A stretch of 64,000 bases of DNA from Eubacteriaceae bacterium (lineage in GTDB: Bacteria; Bacillota; Clostridia; Oscillospirales; Acutalibacteraceae). Each line of letters begins with the position of its first letter. Position 1 is the first letter of the stretch. The DNA is taken from NCBI GenBank assembly GCA_021770095.1, contig JAETRQ010000003.1, forward strand, positions 1-64,000, in the 5' to 3' direction. The notes under the pieces are model-generated. The model saw only the letters and a program-made list of their open reading frames with translations. It searched no databases and was not told where the DNA came from. The position numbers and the translations under genes are program-made. Positions 1 to 8,030 of the stretch are shown here, one piece after another.

Positions 1-36
1 GCTGCTTGAAATAGTAATGCGATGTCAAACTTCAGT

Positions 37-109
37 GCCGACTTTCAGTCGGCGAGCCAGTAGGCGGCCCTTATAGGGCCTGTGCAAACCACCAGTTCAA
101 CTGGTGGTT
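37..109. repeat. Cluster of three hairpins, IS200/IS605-end-like
   Basis: Three inverted repeats follow each other: a 7-bp stem with a TTC loop at 37-53, a 6-bp GC-rich stem at 66-80 (GGCCCT/AGGGCC), and 11-bp arms around one base at 87-109. Subterminal hairpins of this kind bound single-strand-transposing IS200/IS605 elements and related REP-type repeats. No transposase is visible, and the sequence upstream lies outside the window, so the element type is inferred. Confidence 0.5.
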
Positions 110-115
110 ATGATT

Positions 116-679
116 TTATTCATCTAATAAACTGTCTGTAACTACTTGATTTTCTTTCCATTCAAATGGAATATTGCAGAACGCACTGCCATATAAAGCA
201 TATTTGTATTCGTATCCCTCATCATCAATGGTTGTAATAAAGCAGTCTCCATAAAAAGCATTTTCTATAAGCATTTTGCGTCTTGATTCATCTGTTGTGA
301 TTTCACCGTTTCGACTTGACAAATCTATATCATATTTTAATTTGAAATTTGCTTTTTCTTTTGTTATGTTTATTGGCTCTGCTTCTGCATATGCATTAGA
401 ATATTCGGGTTCACCGCCCATACTTGGTCCTAATATTGAAACAGAGTCAAATTCTCTATTGTCAAAGAAATAGGTTTTTACTGTGCCGTCAATTTCTATT
501 CTGTAATAATCAGGGTTATCTTCATACTGATATGCTACAATAGAATTGACTTCGTAGCATAGTCTGTTTTCGTGATATGCAATAAAGCATCCAAATATAA
601 AAATCAAAATTGAGATAATAGCGATTATTATAATAGCCATAATGGTTTTTAGAGTACGCTTATTGATTCTTTTAGTCAT
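116..679 (-). CDS. Hypothetical membrane-anchored protein
   Basis: A 187-residue protein with a basic N-terminus (MTKRINKRTLK) followed by one strongly hydrophobic helix at about residues 12-33. The rest is polar, acidic and rich in Tyr and Asp, and is expected outside the membrane. A Cys in the helix (FGCF, near residue 31) does not make a good lipobox. I recognise no family. The gene is monocistronic on the minus strand, and its 3' end abuts the hairpin cluster at 37-109, so it may sit at the border of a mobile element. Start: the ATG at 679, preceded on the minus strand by a GAGGTGA-like ribosome site. Confidence 0.6.
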   Translation of the reverse strand: MTKRINKRTLKTIMAIIIIAIISILIFIFGCFIAYHENRLCYEVNSIVAYQYEDNPDYYRIEIDGTVKTYFFDNREFDSVSILGPSMGGEPEYSNAYAEAEPINITKEKANFKLKYDIDLSSRNGEITTDESRRKMLIENAFYGDCFITTIDDEGYEYKYALYGSAFCNIPFEWKENQVVTDSLLDE

Positions 680-801
680 TTTATCACCTCATTATATACA
701 ATATAGTTTAGATTTATTAAACGAAGATGAATAGCCTGTTAATAAATAGAATTTAATATTATCAAGTGTAATCCTTCTATTCTTTTGCAGTATTTATATA
801 G

Positions 802-813
802 CACAATATTGTG
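802..813. promoter_or_regulatory. 12-bp palindrome, possible operator
   Basis: CACAATATTGTG is a perfect inverted repeat. It lies just upstream of a TATAAT box (844-849) for the XRE regulator gene that starts at 866. That position would suit autoregulation, which is an inference. Confidence 0.3.
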
Positions 814-865
814 TTATATTCCATACTTTTTCATATTATCTGCTATAATTACATAGGGTGATAAT

Positions 866-1090
866 ATGAAATATGAAAATGCACTGCGCAATATCAGAGA
901 GGACAGGGATTTGCGGCAAAAAGATGTTGCCAAAGTTCTGGGAATATCACAGCAGTATTACAGCAGGTATGAGAGCGGAGAGACAGAATTACCGACAAGG
1001 CATCTTGTAACTTTGTGTGAATTTTATAATGTTTCAGCAGACTATCTGATAGGTTTCACACGTGAAGAAAAAACATTACAACGACGATAA
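866..1090 (+). CDS. XRE-family helix-turn-helix transcriptional regulator
   Basis: A 74-residue protein that is essentially one HTH_3 domain. The helix-turn-helix spans about residues 13-34 (LRQKDVAKVLGISQQYYSRY), and the Cro/CI-type continuation includes ELPTRHLVTLCEFYNVSADYL. There is no effector domain. Such single-domain proteins bind short palindromes as dimers. A 12-bp palindrome at 802-813 and a TATAAT box at 844-849 lie upstream, which fits autoregulation. No toxin or phage gene is adjacent, and the target is unknown. The ATG is preceded by a GGTGAT ribosome site, a form used by several genes in this window. Confidence 0.85.
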   Translation: MKYENALRNIREDRDLRQKDVAKVLGISQQYYSRYESGETELPTRHLVTLCEFYNVSADYLIGFTREEKTLQRR

Positions 1091-1202
1091 CAAATAAGTC
1101 GCATATTATTGTAAAATTCATTTGCCAAAAAGGCTGCATTGTCTGATTGCTGCCAAACAATTTCAAATTTATCCGTATTTTGTTTATTTCTTTGCAAAAG
1201 TA

Positions 1203-1230
1203 TTGACATTTTTGGTAAAAGTGTTATTAT
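1203..1230 (+). promoter_or_regulatory. Sigma-A-type promoter of the rimP-nusA-infB operon
   Basis: TTGACA at 1203-1208, then a 16-base spacer and TATTAT at 1225-1230. An overlapping TATACT at 1228-1233 is an alternative -10 with a 19-base spacer. It lies directly upstream of the leader hairpin and rimP. Confidence 0.65.
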
Positions 1231-1259
1231 ACTATATAGTAAGTTTATAATTTCAGGAT

Positions 1260-1285
1260 GAGAGTGAGTCAGCGGGCTCGCTCTC
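1260..1285 (+). promoter_or_regulatory. Leader hairpin upstream of rimP
   Basis: A 9-bp stem (GAGAGTGAG with CTCGCTCTC, including one G-T wobble) closes an 8-base loop. It ends 12 bases before the AGGAGG ribosome site of rimP. There is no long U-run after it, so a 5' stabilising or regulatory structure is as likely as an attenuator. Confidence 0.5.
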
Positions 1286-1309
1286 TTGTATTTATTAGGA
1301 GGTTTTTGT

Positions 1310-1795
1310 TTGGCAGGGAAAGGTAATACTGTGTCAAAAGTGGCTGAGATTGTCACCCCTTTTGCAGAGGAACTGGGTCTTGATATTTGGGACATCCGTT
1401 TTTTGAAAGAGGGTACAGACTGGTATCTCAGAATTTTTATTGACAAAGACGGCGGTGTGTCTATTGATGATTGTGTTGATTTAACGCATGCAATAACCAA
1501 GCCGCTTGATGAGGCTGATCCAATCAGCCAGAGTTATACGCTCGAGGTCAGTTCACCCGGAGTGGAAAGAGAACTTGTGACAGACGCCCATTTTGAAAAA
1601 TATATTGGTGCAGATGTTATGGTAAGATTAATCCGAGCGGTTGATAAGGTAAGAGACTTCAATGGAAAATTGATGGATTACAGTGACGGTAAAATTACTG
1701 TTGAACTCCCTGACGGTGAAACACTCACCACAACAAAAAAAGAAACTTCGTATGTTAAACTTGATGATTTTGACATCAATGATTTTAATAAATAA
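1310..1795 (+). CDS. rimP: Ribosome maturation factor RimP
   Basis: RimP helps assemble the 30S subunit in the cytoplasm. The 161-residue protein shows the two-domain layout: an N-terminal alpha/beta domain with LGLDIWDIRFLKEGTDWYLR and the DLTHAI helix, the SYTLEVSSPGVERELVTDAHF segment typical of RimP, and a C-terminal Sm-like barrel from about residue 85. I choose the TTG at 1310 because AGGAGG (1297-1302) sits 7 bases upstream and the product starts MAGKGNTVSK. An upstream in-frame ATG at 1286 would bury the ribosome site inside the gene. It is the first gene of the operon, 27 bases before nusA. Confidence 0.9.
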   Translation: MAGKGNTVSKVAEIVTPFAEELGLDIWDIRFLKEGTDWYLRIFIDKDGGVSIDDCVDLTHAITKPLDEADPISQSYTLEVSSPGVERELVTDAHFEKYIGADVMVRLIRAVDKVRDFNGKLMDYSDGKITVELPDGETLTTTKKETSYVKLDDFDINDFNK

Positions 1796-1822
1796 TAATT
1801 TCCGGAAAGGATGATAGGAAAA

Positions 1823-2878
1823 ATGAGCAAAGAGTTTTTTGAAGCAGTAAAAATGCTTGAGGCAGAAAAAGGTATTCCTGCTGATTACCTTTATGAAAAA
1901 ATTTCAGCAGCAATTATTGTTGCAGCAAAGCACGATTATAACGGTAAAGATATTGTCCATTGTGACATTGATGAAGAAAAGCAGAAAATTAAAGTTTATG
2001 TAAGAAAAAATGTAGTTGAAGAGATTGAGGACCCTGATACCGATTTGACACTTGAACAGGCACAGGCAATCCGAAAGTCAGCAAAAGTCGGCAAGACGGT
2101 TGACATTCCGCTCAAGACAAAAGACTTCGGCAGAATTGTTGCACAGACTGCAAAGCACGTTATCCGTCAGGGTATCCGTGAGGCAGAAAGAGGACAGATG
2201 CTTGAAGAATTCAAGTCAAAGAATCAGGAACTTGTTACCGCTAAAGTTGAAAGAGTTGACCCGATTACAGGCAATGCAACTCTTGAAATCGGCAAAAATC
2301 AGACTGTTCTTCCAAAAGCAGAACAGGTGCCGGGTGAAGTTCTTGTTGAAGGTTCTTCAGTAAAAGTATTTGTTGTTGATGTTAAAGAAGGCGGCAAAGG
2401 CCCTAAGATTATGATTTCAAGAACACATCCCGGATTGGTCCGCAGATTATTTGAACAGGAAGTTCCTGAAATTTATGATGGTACTATTGAAATCAAGTCA
2501 GTATCACGTGAGGCAGGCTCAAGAGCAAAAATTGCTGTGTTTACCAAGGATGAAGATGTTGATCCTGTCGGCGCTTGTATAGGACCGAGAGGACAGAGAG
2601 TATCCAATATTGTTGATGTCCTCGGCGGCGAAAAAATTGATATTGTAAAATACAGCGAAGACCCTGCTGAATTTGTCAGTGCAGCACTTGCACCATCAGA
2701 AGTTTGCTCAATTGAAATTATTGATGAATTGGCTAAAACCTGCAGAGCAACTGTTCCTGATGATCAACTTTCACTCGCTATCGGCAATAAGGGACAGAAT
2801 GTTCGCCTCGCAGTCAGACTTACAGGATGGAATATTGACATCAAACCTGAGAGCGGATTCTTTGAAGGACAGGAATAA
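1823..2878 (+). CDS. nusA: Transcription termination/antitermination factor NusA
   Basis: NusA binds RNA polymerase and nascent RNA and controls pausing, termination and antitermination. The 351-residue product begins MSKEFFEAVKML, has the N-terminal RNAP-binding domain to about residue 125, an S1 domain, then two KH domains (PVGACIGPRGQRVSNI; LSLAIGNKGQNVRLA). It stops after KH2, as usual in Firmicutes, without the proteobacterial acidic C-terminal repeats. The start could be the ATG at 1811 or the one at 1823. I prefer 1823 because GGAAAGG/AGGA lies upstream of it and the family normally starts here. It lies in the classical rimP-nusA-rnpM-ylxQ-infB order. Confidence 0.95.
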   Translation: MSKEFFEAVKMLEAEKGIPADYLYEKISAAIIVAAKHDYNGKDIVHCDIDEEKQKIKVYVRKNVVEEIEDPDTDLTLEQAQAIRKSAKVGKTVDIPLKTKDFGRIVAQTAKHVIRQGIREAERGQMLEEFKSKNQELVTAKVERVDPITGNATLEIGKNQTVLPKAEQVPGEVLVEGSSVKVFVVDVKEGGKGPKIMISRTHPGLVRRLFEQEVPEIYDGTIEIKSVSREAGSRAKIAVFTKDEDVDPVGACIGPRGQRVSNIVDVLGGEKIDIVKYSEDPAEFVSAALAPSEVCSIEIIDELAKTCRATVPDDQLSLAIGNKGQNVRLAVRLTGWNIDIKPESGFFEGQE

Positions 2879-2899
2879 TTACACTGATTTGGTGATGAT

Positions 2900-3166
2900 A
2901 TGAAAACGAAAAAAATACCACTCAGAATGTGTACCGGCTGCGGAGAAATGTTTGATAAGCGCACACTTGTGCGTGTTGTAAAAAACAAAGACGGTGAAGT
3001 ATCTCTTGATTTGACAGGAAAAAAATCCGGCAGAGGTGCATATGTTTGTAAAAATCTTGATTGTCTGAAGGCAGCAAGGAAGAAGAGAGCATTTGAACGT
3101 GCTTTTTCTATGAAAATAAGTGAAGAAGTATATAACGAAATGGAAGAAGAAATGAATAATGCATAG
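2900..3166 (+). CDS. rnpM: YlxR-family RNA-binding protein (RNase P modulator RnpM)
   Basis: An 88-residue basic protein of the YlxR/DUF448 family, which in Firmicutes binds RNA and has been linked to RNase P. Diagnostic features are PLRMCTGCGEM near the N-terminus, the LVRVV strand and the GRGAYVC motif around residue 52. The Cys pair CTGC and two later Cys (VCKNLDC) may bind metal; this is an inference. It lies 21 bases after nusA with a GGTGAT ribosome site and overlaps the next gene by 8 bases, so the two are probably translationally coupled. Confidence 0.9.
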   Translation: MKTKKIPLRMCTGCGEMFDKRTLVRVVKNKDGEVSLDLTGKKSGRGAYVCKNLDCLKAARKKRAFERAFSMKISEEVYNEMEEEMNNA

Positions 3167-3455
3167 TAAGATTTTATCCATGATAGGGCTTGCAAGAAGA
3201 GCGGGCAAACTTTCAATGGGGCATGATATGGCACTTGAATCTTTAAAAAAACGCAAAGCAAAATTAATCGTGTTTTGCAGTGATGTTTCACCAAGGCTTA
3301 TAAATGAATTTGAAAAAAGAAACAGCAATGTCCCCATAATAAAATCAGATATAACTATGGATGAAGTTCATTTTTCAGTCGGCAAAAAGGTCGGAGTAAT
3401 GACAGTTGACGACGAAAATTTTTCTAAACGATTGATTGAATTATTTAACGATTAG
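3159..3455 (+). CDS. ylxQ: L7Ae-family ribosomal protein YlxQ
   Basis: A 98-residue L7Ae/L30e/S12e/Gadd45-fold protein. The family binds kink-turn RNA. The sequence shows MIGLARRAGKLSMGHDMALESLKK and KAKLIVFCSDVSPR, typical of the bacterial YlxQ group encoded between nusA and infB. The start overlaps the end of rnpM by 8 bases (ATG at 3159 inside the rnpM C-terminus), a common coupled arrangement. The B. subtilis homologue binds K-turns, but its physiological target is unsettled. The assignment rests on fold motifs and conserved position. Confidence 0.9.
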   Translation: MHSKILSMIGLARRAGKLSMGHDMALESLKKRKAKLIVFCSDVSPRLINEFEKRNSNVPIIKSDITMDEVHFSVGKKVGVMTVDDENFSKRLIELFND

Positions 3456-3498
3456 GCAATGAATGGAAATCCGAAGCCTAAGACAGGAGGAAAAGCGA

Positions 3499-5856
3499 AT
3501 GGTCATTAAAGTTAAAGTTTCCGATGTCGCAAAAGATTTTGGGAAAACGAACAAAGATATTATCGGCATTCTTGCAAATCTCTGTGAGGGTAAAAAGACA
3601 GCGAATACTGTTCTTGAAGAAGATGAACTCAATAAACTTTTTGATAAATTGACTCAGGATAACAGCGTCAAGAATTTTGATTCCTATTTTGCAAACGGTA
3701 AGAAGGGCAATTCAAAATCGCAAAACAAGAAAGTACCTTCAGCTGCAAAGAAAACAGAAAATAAGAAGCACCAGAATCAGGCTGCTATTCTGCAGATGGC
3801 AGAGCAGGCTGCTAAGCGTGACGAAGAAAAGGCAAAGAAAAAAGCCGGAAAGACCCCTCAGGCAAGAACAAAGGGTGAGGCACGCCGTATTGATACACGT
3901 GTAAATACAGTTGACCTTGAAAAGTATAATCAAAAATATGAGGATATTGCACCTGCATCAAATATTAATGATTATCAGAAAAAGCAGAAACTCAACCAGA
4001 AGTCAAAGCAATACAGAAAGAAAAAGCCGCAAGGTATGCATGCTCGCTCAAAGAAAGAGACAGAGGCTCAGCGTCTTGCACGTATTGCGGAACAGAGGAA
4101 AAAACAGCAGATTACAATTGAAGTTCCTGATGAAATTACAGTTGGTGAACTTGCAGCACTCCTTCGTATGACAGCAACCGAAGTAATCAAAAAACTGATG
4201 GCTCTCGGCGTAATGGCAACCGTTAATGAAGTGATTGATTATGATACTGCTGAAATTGTTGCAACAGAACTCGGTGCAAAAGTTAAGCATCAGGTTATTG
4301 TTTCTATCGAAGAACAGATTATTGAAGAAGAAATTGAAGACGATGAAAATGCTGTTACAAGACCGCCTGTTGTTTGTGTAATGGGTCACGTTGACCATGG
4401 TAAGACTTCAATTCTTGATGCTATCCGTGATACGGATGTAACTTCAACAGAGGCTGGCGGAATTACACAGGCTATCGGTGCATATCAGGTTGAAATTAAT
4501 TCAGAAAAAATCACTTTCCTTGATACACCGGGTCACGCAGCATTTACTGCAATGAGAGCAAGAGGTGCAATGGCTACTGATATTGCGGTTCTTGTTGTTG
4601 CTGCTGATGACGGTATTATGCCGCAGACAATTGAAGCAATCAATCATGCTAAAGCAGCAGGTGTTGAAATTATTGTTGCCATTAACAAAATGGATAAAGA
4701 AGGTGCAAACCCTGACAGGGTTAAGCAGCAACTTACAGAGCATGAACTTGTTCCTGAAGAATGGGGCGGTGATATTATCTGTGTGCCTGTTTCTGCAAAA
4801 ACAAGAATGGGTATTGATAAATTGCTTGAAACAATTCTTCTCATTGCTGAAATGGGCGAACTCAAGGCAAATCCGAATCGTACTGCAAAAGGTGTTGTTA
4901 TTGAGGCAAAACTGGATAAAGGCCGCGGTCCTGTTGCAACACTTCTTGTCCAGAATGGTACCCTTAATGCAGGGGATATTATTGTTGCAGGAACAGCAGT
5001 CGGTAAAGTAAGAGCCATGACGGACTACCACGGCAAGCCAATCAGCAAAGCAGGTCCTTCAGTTCCTGTTGAAATTATGGGACTTGACAGCACACCGATG
5101 AGCGGTGACGAGTTTAATGCTGTTTCTGATGAAAAACTTGCAAGAACTCTTGTTGAACAGAGACGAACAAAGGCTAAGGAAGAAGAGTTCAACCTCTTCC
5201 AGAAAGTTACTCTTGATACGCTCTTTGACACGCTTCAGGAGGGCGAGATGAAGGAACTCAATATCATTGTTAAGGCTGATGTTCAGGGTTCTGTTGAAGC
5301 CGTAAAACAGTCTCTTCTTAAAATTGAAAATGACGAAGTTAATGTTAAAATTGTACATGGTGCAGTTGGTACTGTAAGTGAGAGTGATGTTATGCTTGCA
5401 TCTGCATCAAATGCAATTATTGTCGGCTTTAATATCGGTGTTGACCCGATTGCGAATGACAATGCTCAGCGCGATGGTATTGAGATTAAAACATATGATA
5501 TTATCTATGATGCGATTGAAGATATTGAGCGTGCAATGCGCGGTATGAGAGCGCCTAAGTATCGTGATGTTGATACAGGTGAGGTTGAAGTAAGAGAAGT
5601 TTATAAAATTTCTTCAGCCGGTACGATTGCAGGTTCTCTTGTAACATCAGGTAATATCAAGAGAAACGGTAAAGTCAGAGTTATCAGAAACGGAAAAGAA
5701 ATTGCAAATGTTAAACTTGCTAATCTGAAGCGTTTTAAGGATGAAGTTAAAGAAGTTTCATCAGGATATGAATGCGGTATCAGTCTGGAAGGCTGGGATG
5801 ACATTCAGGCAGGTGATATTCTTAAGGCTTATATTGTTGAAGAATACAGGGATTAA
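3499..5856 (+). CDS. infB: Translation initiation factor IF-2
   Basis: IF-2 is the GTPase that brings initiator fMet-tRNA to the 30S subunit and promotes subunit joining. The 785-residue protein has an N-terminal IF2_N segment (VSDVAKDFGKTNKDIIGIL), a Lys/Gln-rich low-complexity linker at about 60-190, a second IF2_N, then the G domain with GHVDHGKTS near residue 296, DTPGHAAFT and NKMD, followed by domains II-IV. I choose the ATG at 3499 because AGGAGG (3485-3490) is 8 bases upstream. Extending to 3463 would add 12 residues not typical of the family. It lies between ylxQ and rbfA. Confidence 0.97.
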   Translation: MVIKVKVSDVAKDFGKTNKDIIGILANLCEGKKTANTVLEEDELNKLFDKLTQDNSVKNFDSYFANGKKGNSKSQNKKVPSAAKKTENKKHQNQAAILQMAEQAAKRDEEKAKKKAGKTPQARTKGEARRIDTRVNTVDLEKYNQKYEDIAPASNINDYQKKQKLNQKSKQYRKKKPQGMHARSKKETEAQRLARIAEQRKKQQITIEVPDEITVGELAALLRMTATEVIKKLMALGVMATVNEVIDYDTAEIVATELGAKVKHQVIVSIEEQIIEEEIEDDENAVTRPPVVCVMGHVDHGKTSILDAIRDTDVTSTEAGGITQAIGAYQVEINSEKITFLDTPGHAAFTAMRARGAMATDIAVLVVAADDGIMPQTIEAINHAKAAGVEIIVAINKMDKEGANPDRVKQQLTEHELVPEEWGGDIICVPVSAKTRMGIDKLLETILLIAEMGELKANPNRTAKGVVIEAKLDKGRGPVATLLVQNGTLNAGDIIVAGTAVGKVRAMTDYHGKPISKAGPSVPVEIMGLDSTPMSGDEFNAVSDEKLARTLVEQRRTKAKEEEFNLFQKVTLDTLFDTLQEGEMKELNIIVKADVQGSVEAVKQSLLKIENDEVNVKIVHGAVGTVSESDVMLASASNAIIVGFNIGVDPIANDNAQRDGIEIKTYDIIYDAIEDIERAMRGMRAPKYRDVDTGEVEVREVYKISSAGTIAGSLVTSGNIKRNGKVRVIRNGKEIANVKLANLKRFKDEVKEVSSGYECGISLEGWDDIQAGDILKAYIVEEYRD

Positions 5857-5858
5857 TT

Positions 5859-6206
5859 ATGGCAGGATTTCATATTGACAGAATATCGGAAGATATTAAA
5901 AGAGAAATAATTTCTATTATGCGTGAACTGAAAGATCCGCGCATCAGTGATATGCTGACGGTTATCAAAGTGGATGTCAGTGGAGATTTGAGTTACGCAA
6001 AAGTATATATCAGTGCTATCGAAGGAATTGAGGCTGCAAAAAGTTCTATCAAAGGACTTGAAAGTGCCGGCGGTTATATCAGAAAGCAGCTCGGCACACG
6101 TCTTCACCTTCGTAAAAGCCCTGAACTCAAATTTATAGCGGATGATTCTATTGAAAAAGGAATGGACCTTTTTGAAAAAATCAAGGAAATAAGCAATGAA
6201 AATTAA
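5859..6206 (+). CDS. rbfA: Ribosome-binding factor A
   Basis: RbfA is a cold-shock 30S maturation factor that binds near the 5' end of 16S rRNA. The 115-residue product shows the KH-like fold and family motifs: ISEDIKREIISIMRELKDPRI at the N-terminus, the LTVIKVDVSGDLSYAKVYIS strand, and GGYIRKQLGTRLHLRKSPEL near the C-terminus. It starts 2 bases after infB, overlaps nrnA by 11 bases, and is part of the translation operon. Its length matches the family. Confidence 0.96.
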   Translation: MAGFHIDRISEDIKREIISIMRELKDPRISDMLTVIKVDVSGDLSYAKVYISAIEGIEAAKSSIKGLESAGGYIRKQLGTRLHLRKSPELKFIADDSIEKGMDLFEKIKEISNEN

Positions 6207-7134
6207 TGTTGAACAGTGCGTAGCACTCCTTAAGCAAAATGATAATATTTTGATTCTGACTCATGCTCATCCCGATGGAGATACACTTGGATGCGGTTTT
6301 GCACTTTGCAGAGCATTGATGAAAATCGGCAAAATCTGTGCGGTTGAAAATTGTGATGAGATACCGAAGAAATATGATTATCTTTATGACGATATTGTGA
6401 AGATTAAGTTCAAGCCTGATTATGTTGTTGCAGTTGATGTTGCAACAACAAATCTGCTTGGTGATTTGGATGGGCAGTATCATATTGATTTGTGTATCGA
6501 TCATCATTCAACCAATACAGAATATGCTGACAATACTTTGCTTGAAGACCGCCCTGCAGCGTGTGAAATTATGTTTGATGTAGTAAATGCGCTCGGTACG
6601 GAAATTGACAATAAAATTGCGGATTGTCTTTATACCGGATTGACTACGGATACAGGTTGTTTTCGTTATGCTTCAACAACTGCAAACACATATGCCGTTG
6701 CTGCAAAATTGATTGAATGCGGTGCGGATAACGGCAGAATTAACCGTATTATGTTTGAAACCAAGAGCAAAACTTATGCAAGATTGGAAAGACTTGCTCT
6801 GGATTCCATGCGGTTTTATGAAAATGAGCGTGTTGCAATTATTACAATCACACAGGAAATGTATAAACTTACAGGCTCAAACGAACAGGAAACGGAAGCA
6901 ATTGCCCCTTTGACCAGACAGATTGAAGGTGTTGAAATCGGTATCACGATAAGAGAAAAAGCTGACGGAACCTGCAAGGCATCCGTGCGCACGTTCGAGA
7001 GTGTAAATGCAGCAGAACTTGCCAAATTATTCGGCGGCGGAGGGCATGCTCAGGCTGCTGCGTGCAGATTTGACTGTGATGTTAAAGAGGCGAGGGAACG
7101 TCTTGTTGAAAAGTGCGGAGAATTACTTAAATGA
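6196..7134 (+). CDS. nrnA: DHH/DHHA1 phosphoesterase, NrnA-type nanoRNase/pAp phosphatase
   Basis: Bifunctional NrnA degrades short oligoribonucleotides and dephosphorylates pAp. The 312-residue protein has the metal-binding DHH motifs in order: HAHPDGDTLG near residue 22, VAVDVATT, and CIDHHSTN around residue 97. It also has the C-terminal DHHA1 substrate motif GGGGHAQAAAC near residue 285. The start at 6196 has AAGGAA 7 bases upstream and lies within the end of rbfA; the end overlaps truB by 4 bases. The order rbfA-nrnA-truB-ribF is typical of Firmicutes. The exact split between nanoRNA and pAp activity cannot be told from sequence. Confidence 0.93.
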   Translation: MKINVEQCVALLKQNDNILILTHAHPDGDTLGCGFALCRALMKIGKICAVENCDEIPKKYDYLYDDIVKIKFKPDYVVAVDVATTNLLGDLDGQYHIDLCIDHHSTNTEYADNTLLEDRPAACEIMFDVVNALGTEIDNKIADCLYTGLTTDTGCFRYASTTANTYAVAAKLIECGADNGRINRIMFETKSKTYARLERLALDSMRFYENERVAIITITQEMYKLTGSNEQETEAIAPLTRQIEGVEIGITIREKADGTCKASVRTFESVNAAELAKLFGGGGHAQAAACRFDCDVKEARERLVEKCGELLK

Positions 7135-8027
7135 CAGGTATAATTTGCGTTGATAAGCCAAGTGATATTACATCTTTCGGTATCGTTGCAAAAGTAAGAG
7201 GCATTACAGGAGAGAAGAAAGCAGGGCATACAGGTACACTTGACCCTATGGCAACCGGCGTATTGCCGATTATGCTTGGCGGTGCTACTCGCTTTCTCGA
7301 TTATCTGCCTGACAGTGATAAGGGTTACAGAGCGTCATTTGTTCTTGGAAAAACCACAGATACACTTGATATTACAGGTAATGTTACGGGTGAATTCCCT
7401 GTTCACTCAACTTGTGATGATGTTAAGAATGTTCTTGAAATTTTCAAAGGCAGTATAATGCAGGTTCCGCCTATGTATTCGGCGGTATCTGTCGGCGGTA
7501 AAAGATTATATGACCTTGCACGCAAGGGGATTGAGGTAGAACGTCAGGCGAGAGAAGTTGAAATCAAAGAACTCGAACTCATCGATTATTCTGATAATGA
7601 ATATACAATTGATGTTGTCTGCTCCAAGGGTACATATATCAGAACGCTGGTTGACGATATAGGTAAAGTACTCGGCTGCGGTGCAACAATGACCAAGTTA
7701 ACACGGACTCTTGCAATGGGCTTTACGCTTGACGATGCAGTTACTATTGAAGAGCTGCAGCAAATGAAAGATAATCATTTGTCTTTTGATGGCGTTGTGA
7801 CTGATGTTGAAAAAATGTTTTTGTGTTATGATACAGTTATGGTTTCTCCTGCTCAGTCAAAGCGATTTTCAAACGGCGGTGCGTTGTCACTTGACAGAAT
7901 ACAGAAAAAACTTGAAAACGGGAAATATCGCGTTTATTCTCCGGAAAAAGAATTTTTAGGTCTTGGGGAATGTGATACAGCGAAGAACGAACTTGGTGTA
8001 AAACGACTTTTGGTTAAACGAGATTAA
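7131..8027 (+). CDS. truB: tRNA pseudouridine(55) synthase TruB
   Basis: TruB makes pseudouridine 55 in the T-loop of tRNAs. The 298-residue protein begins MTGIICVDKPSDITS and carries the catalytic-Asp motif GHTGTLDPMATG (Asp about residue 38). Further family motifs are PPMYSAVSVGGKRLYDLARKG and SKGTYIRTLVDDIG. A C-terminal PUA-like tail is present. It overlaps nrnA by 4 bases (ATGA), indicating coupled translation, and lies 3 bases before ribF. No feature is unusual. Confidence 0.97.
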   Translation: MTGIICVDKPSDITSFGIVAKVRGITGEKKAGHTGTLDPMATGVLPIMLGGATRFLDYLPDSDKGYRASFVLGKTTDTLDITGNVTGEFPVHSTCDDVKNVLEIFKGSIMQVPPMYSAVSVGGKRLYDLARKGIEVERQAREVEIKELELIDYSDNEYTIDVVCSKGTYIRTLVDDIGKVLGCGATMTKLTRTLAMGFTLDDAVTIEELQQMKDNHLSFDGVVTDVEKMFLCYDTVMVSPAQSKRFSNGGALSLDRIQKKLENGKYRVYSPEKEFLGLGECDTAKNELGVKRLLVKRD

Positions 8028-8030
8028 TAT

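Noticed and set aside
1042-1500. 152-residue minus-strand ORF over the XRE gene and rimP
   Set aside because: It is antisense to rimP and its leader. The C-terminal part reads protein-like by chance, but it has no ribosome site and the plus-strand genes are certain.
4501-5031. 176-residue minus-strand ORF inside infB
   Set aside because: Shadow of the infB frame; Cys/Asn-rich composition is an antisense artefact of the coding strand.
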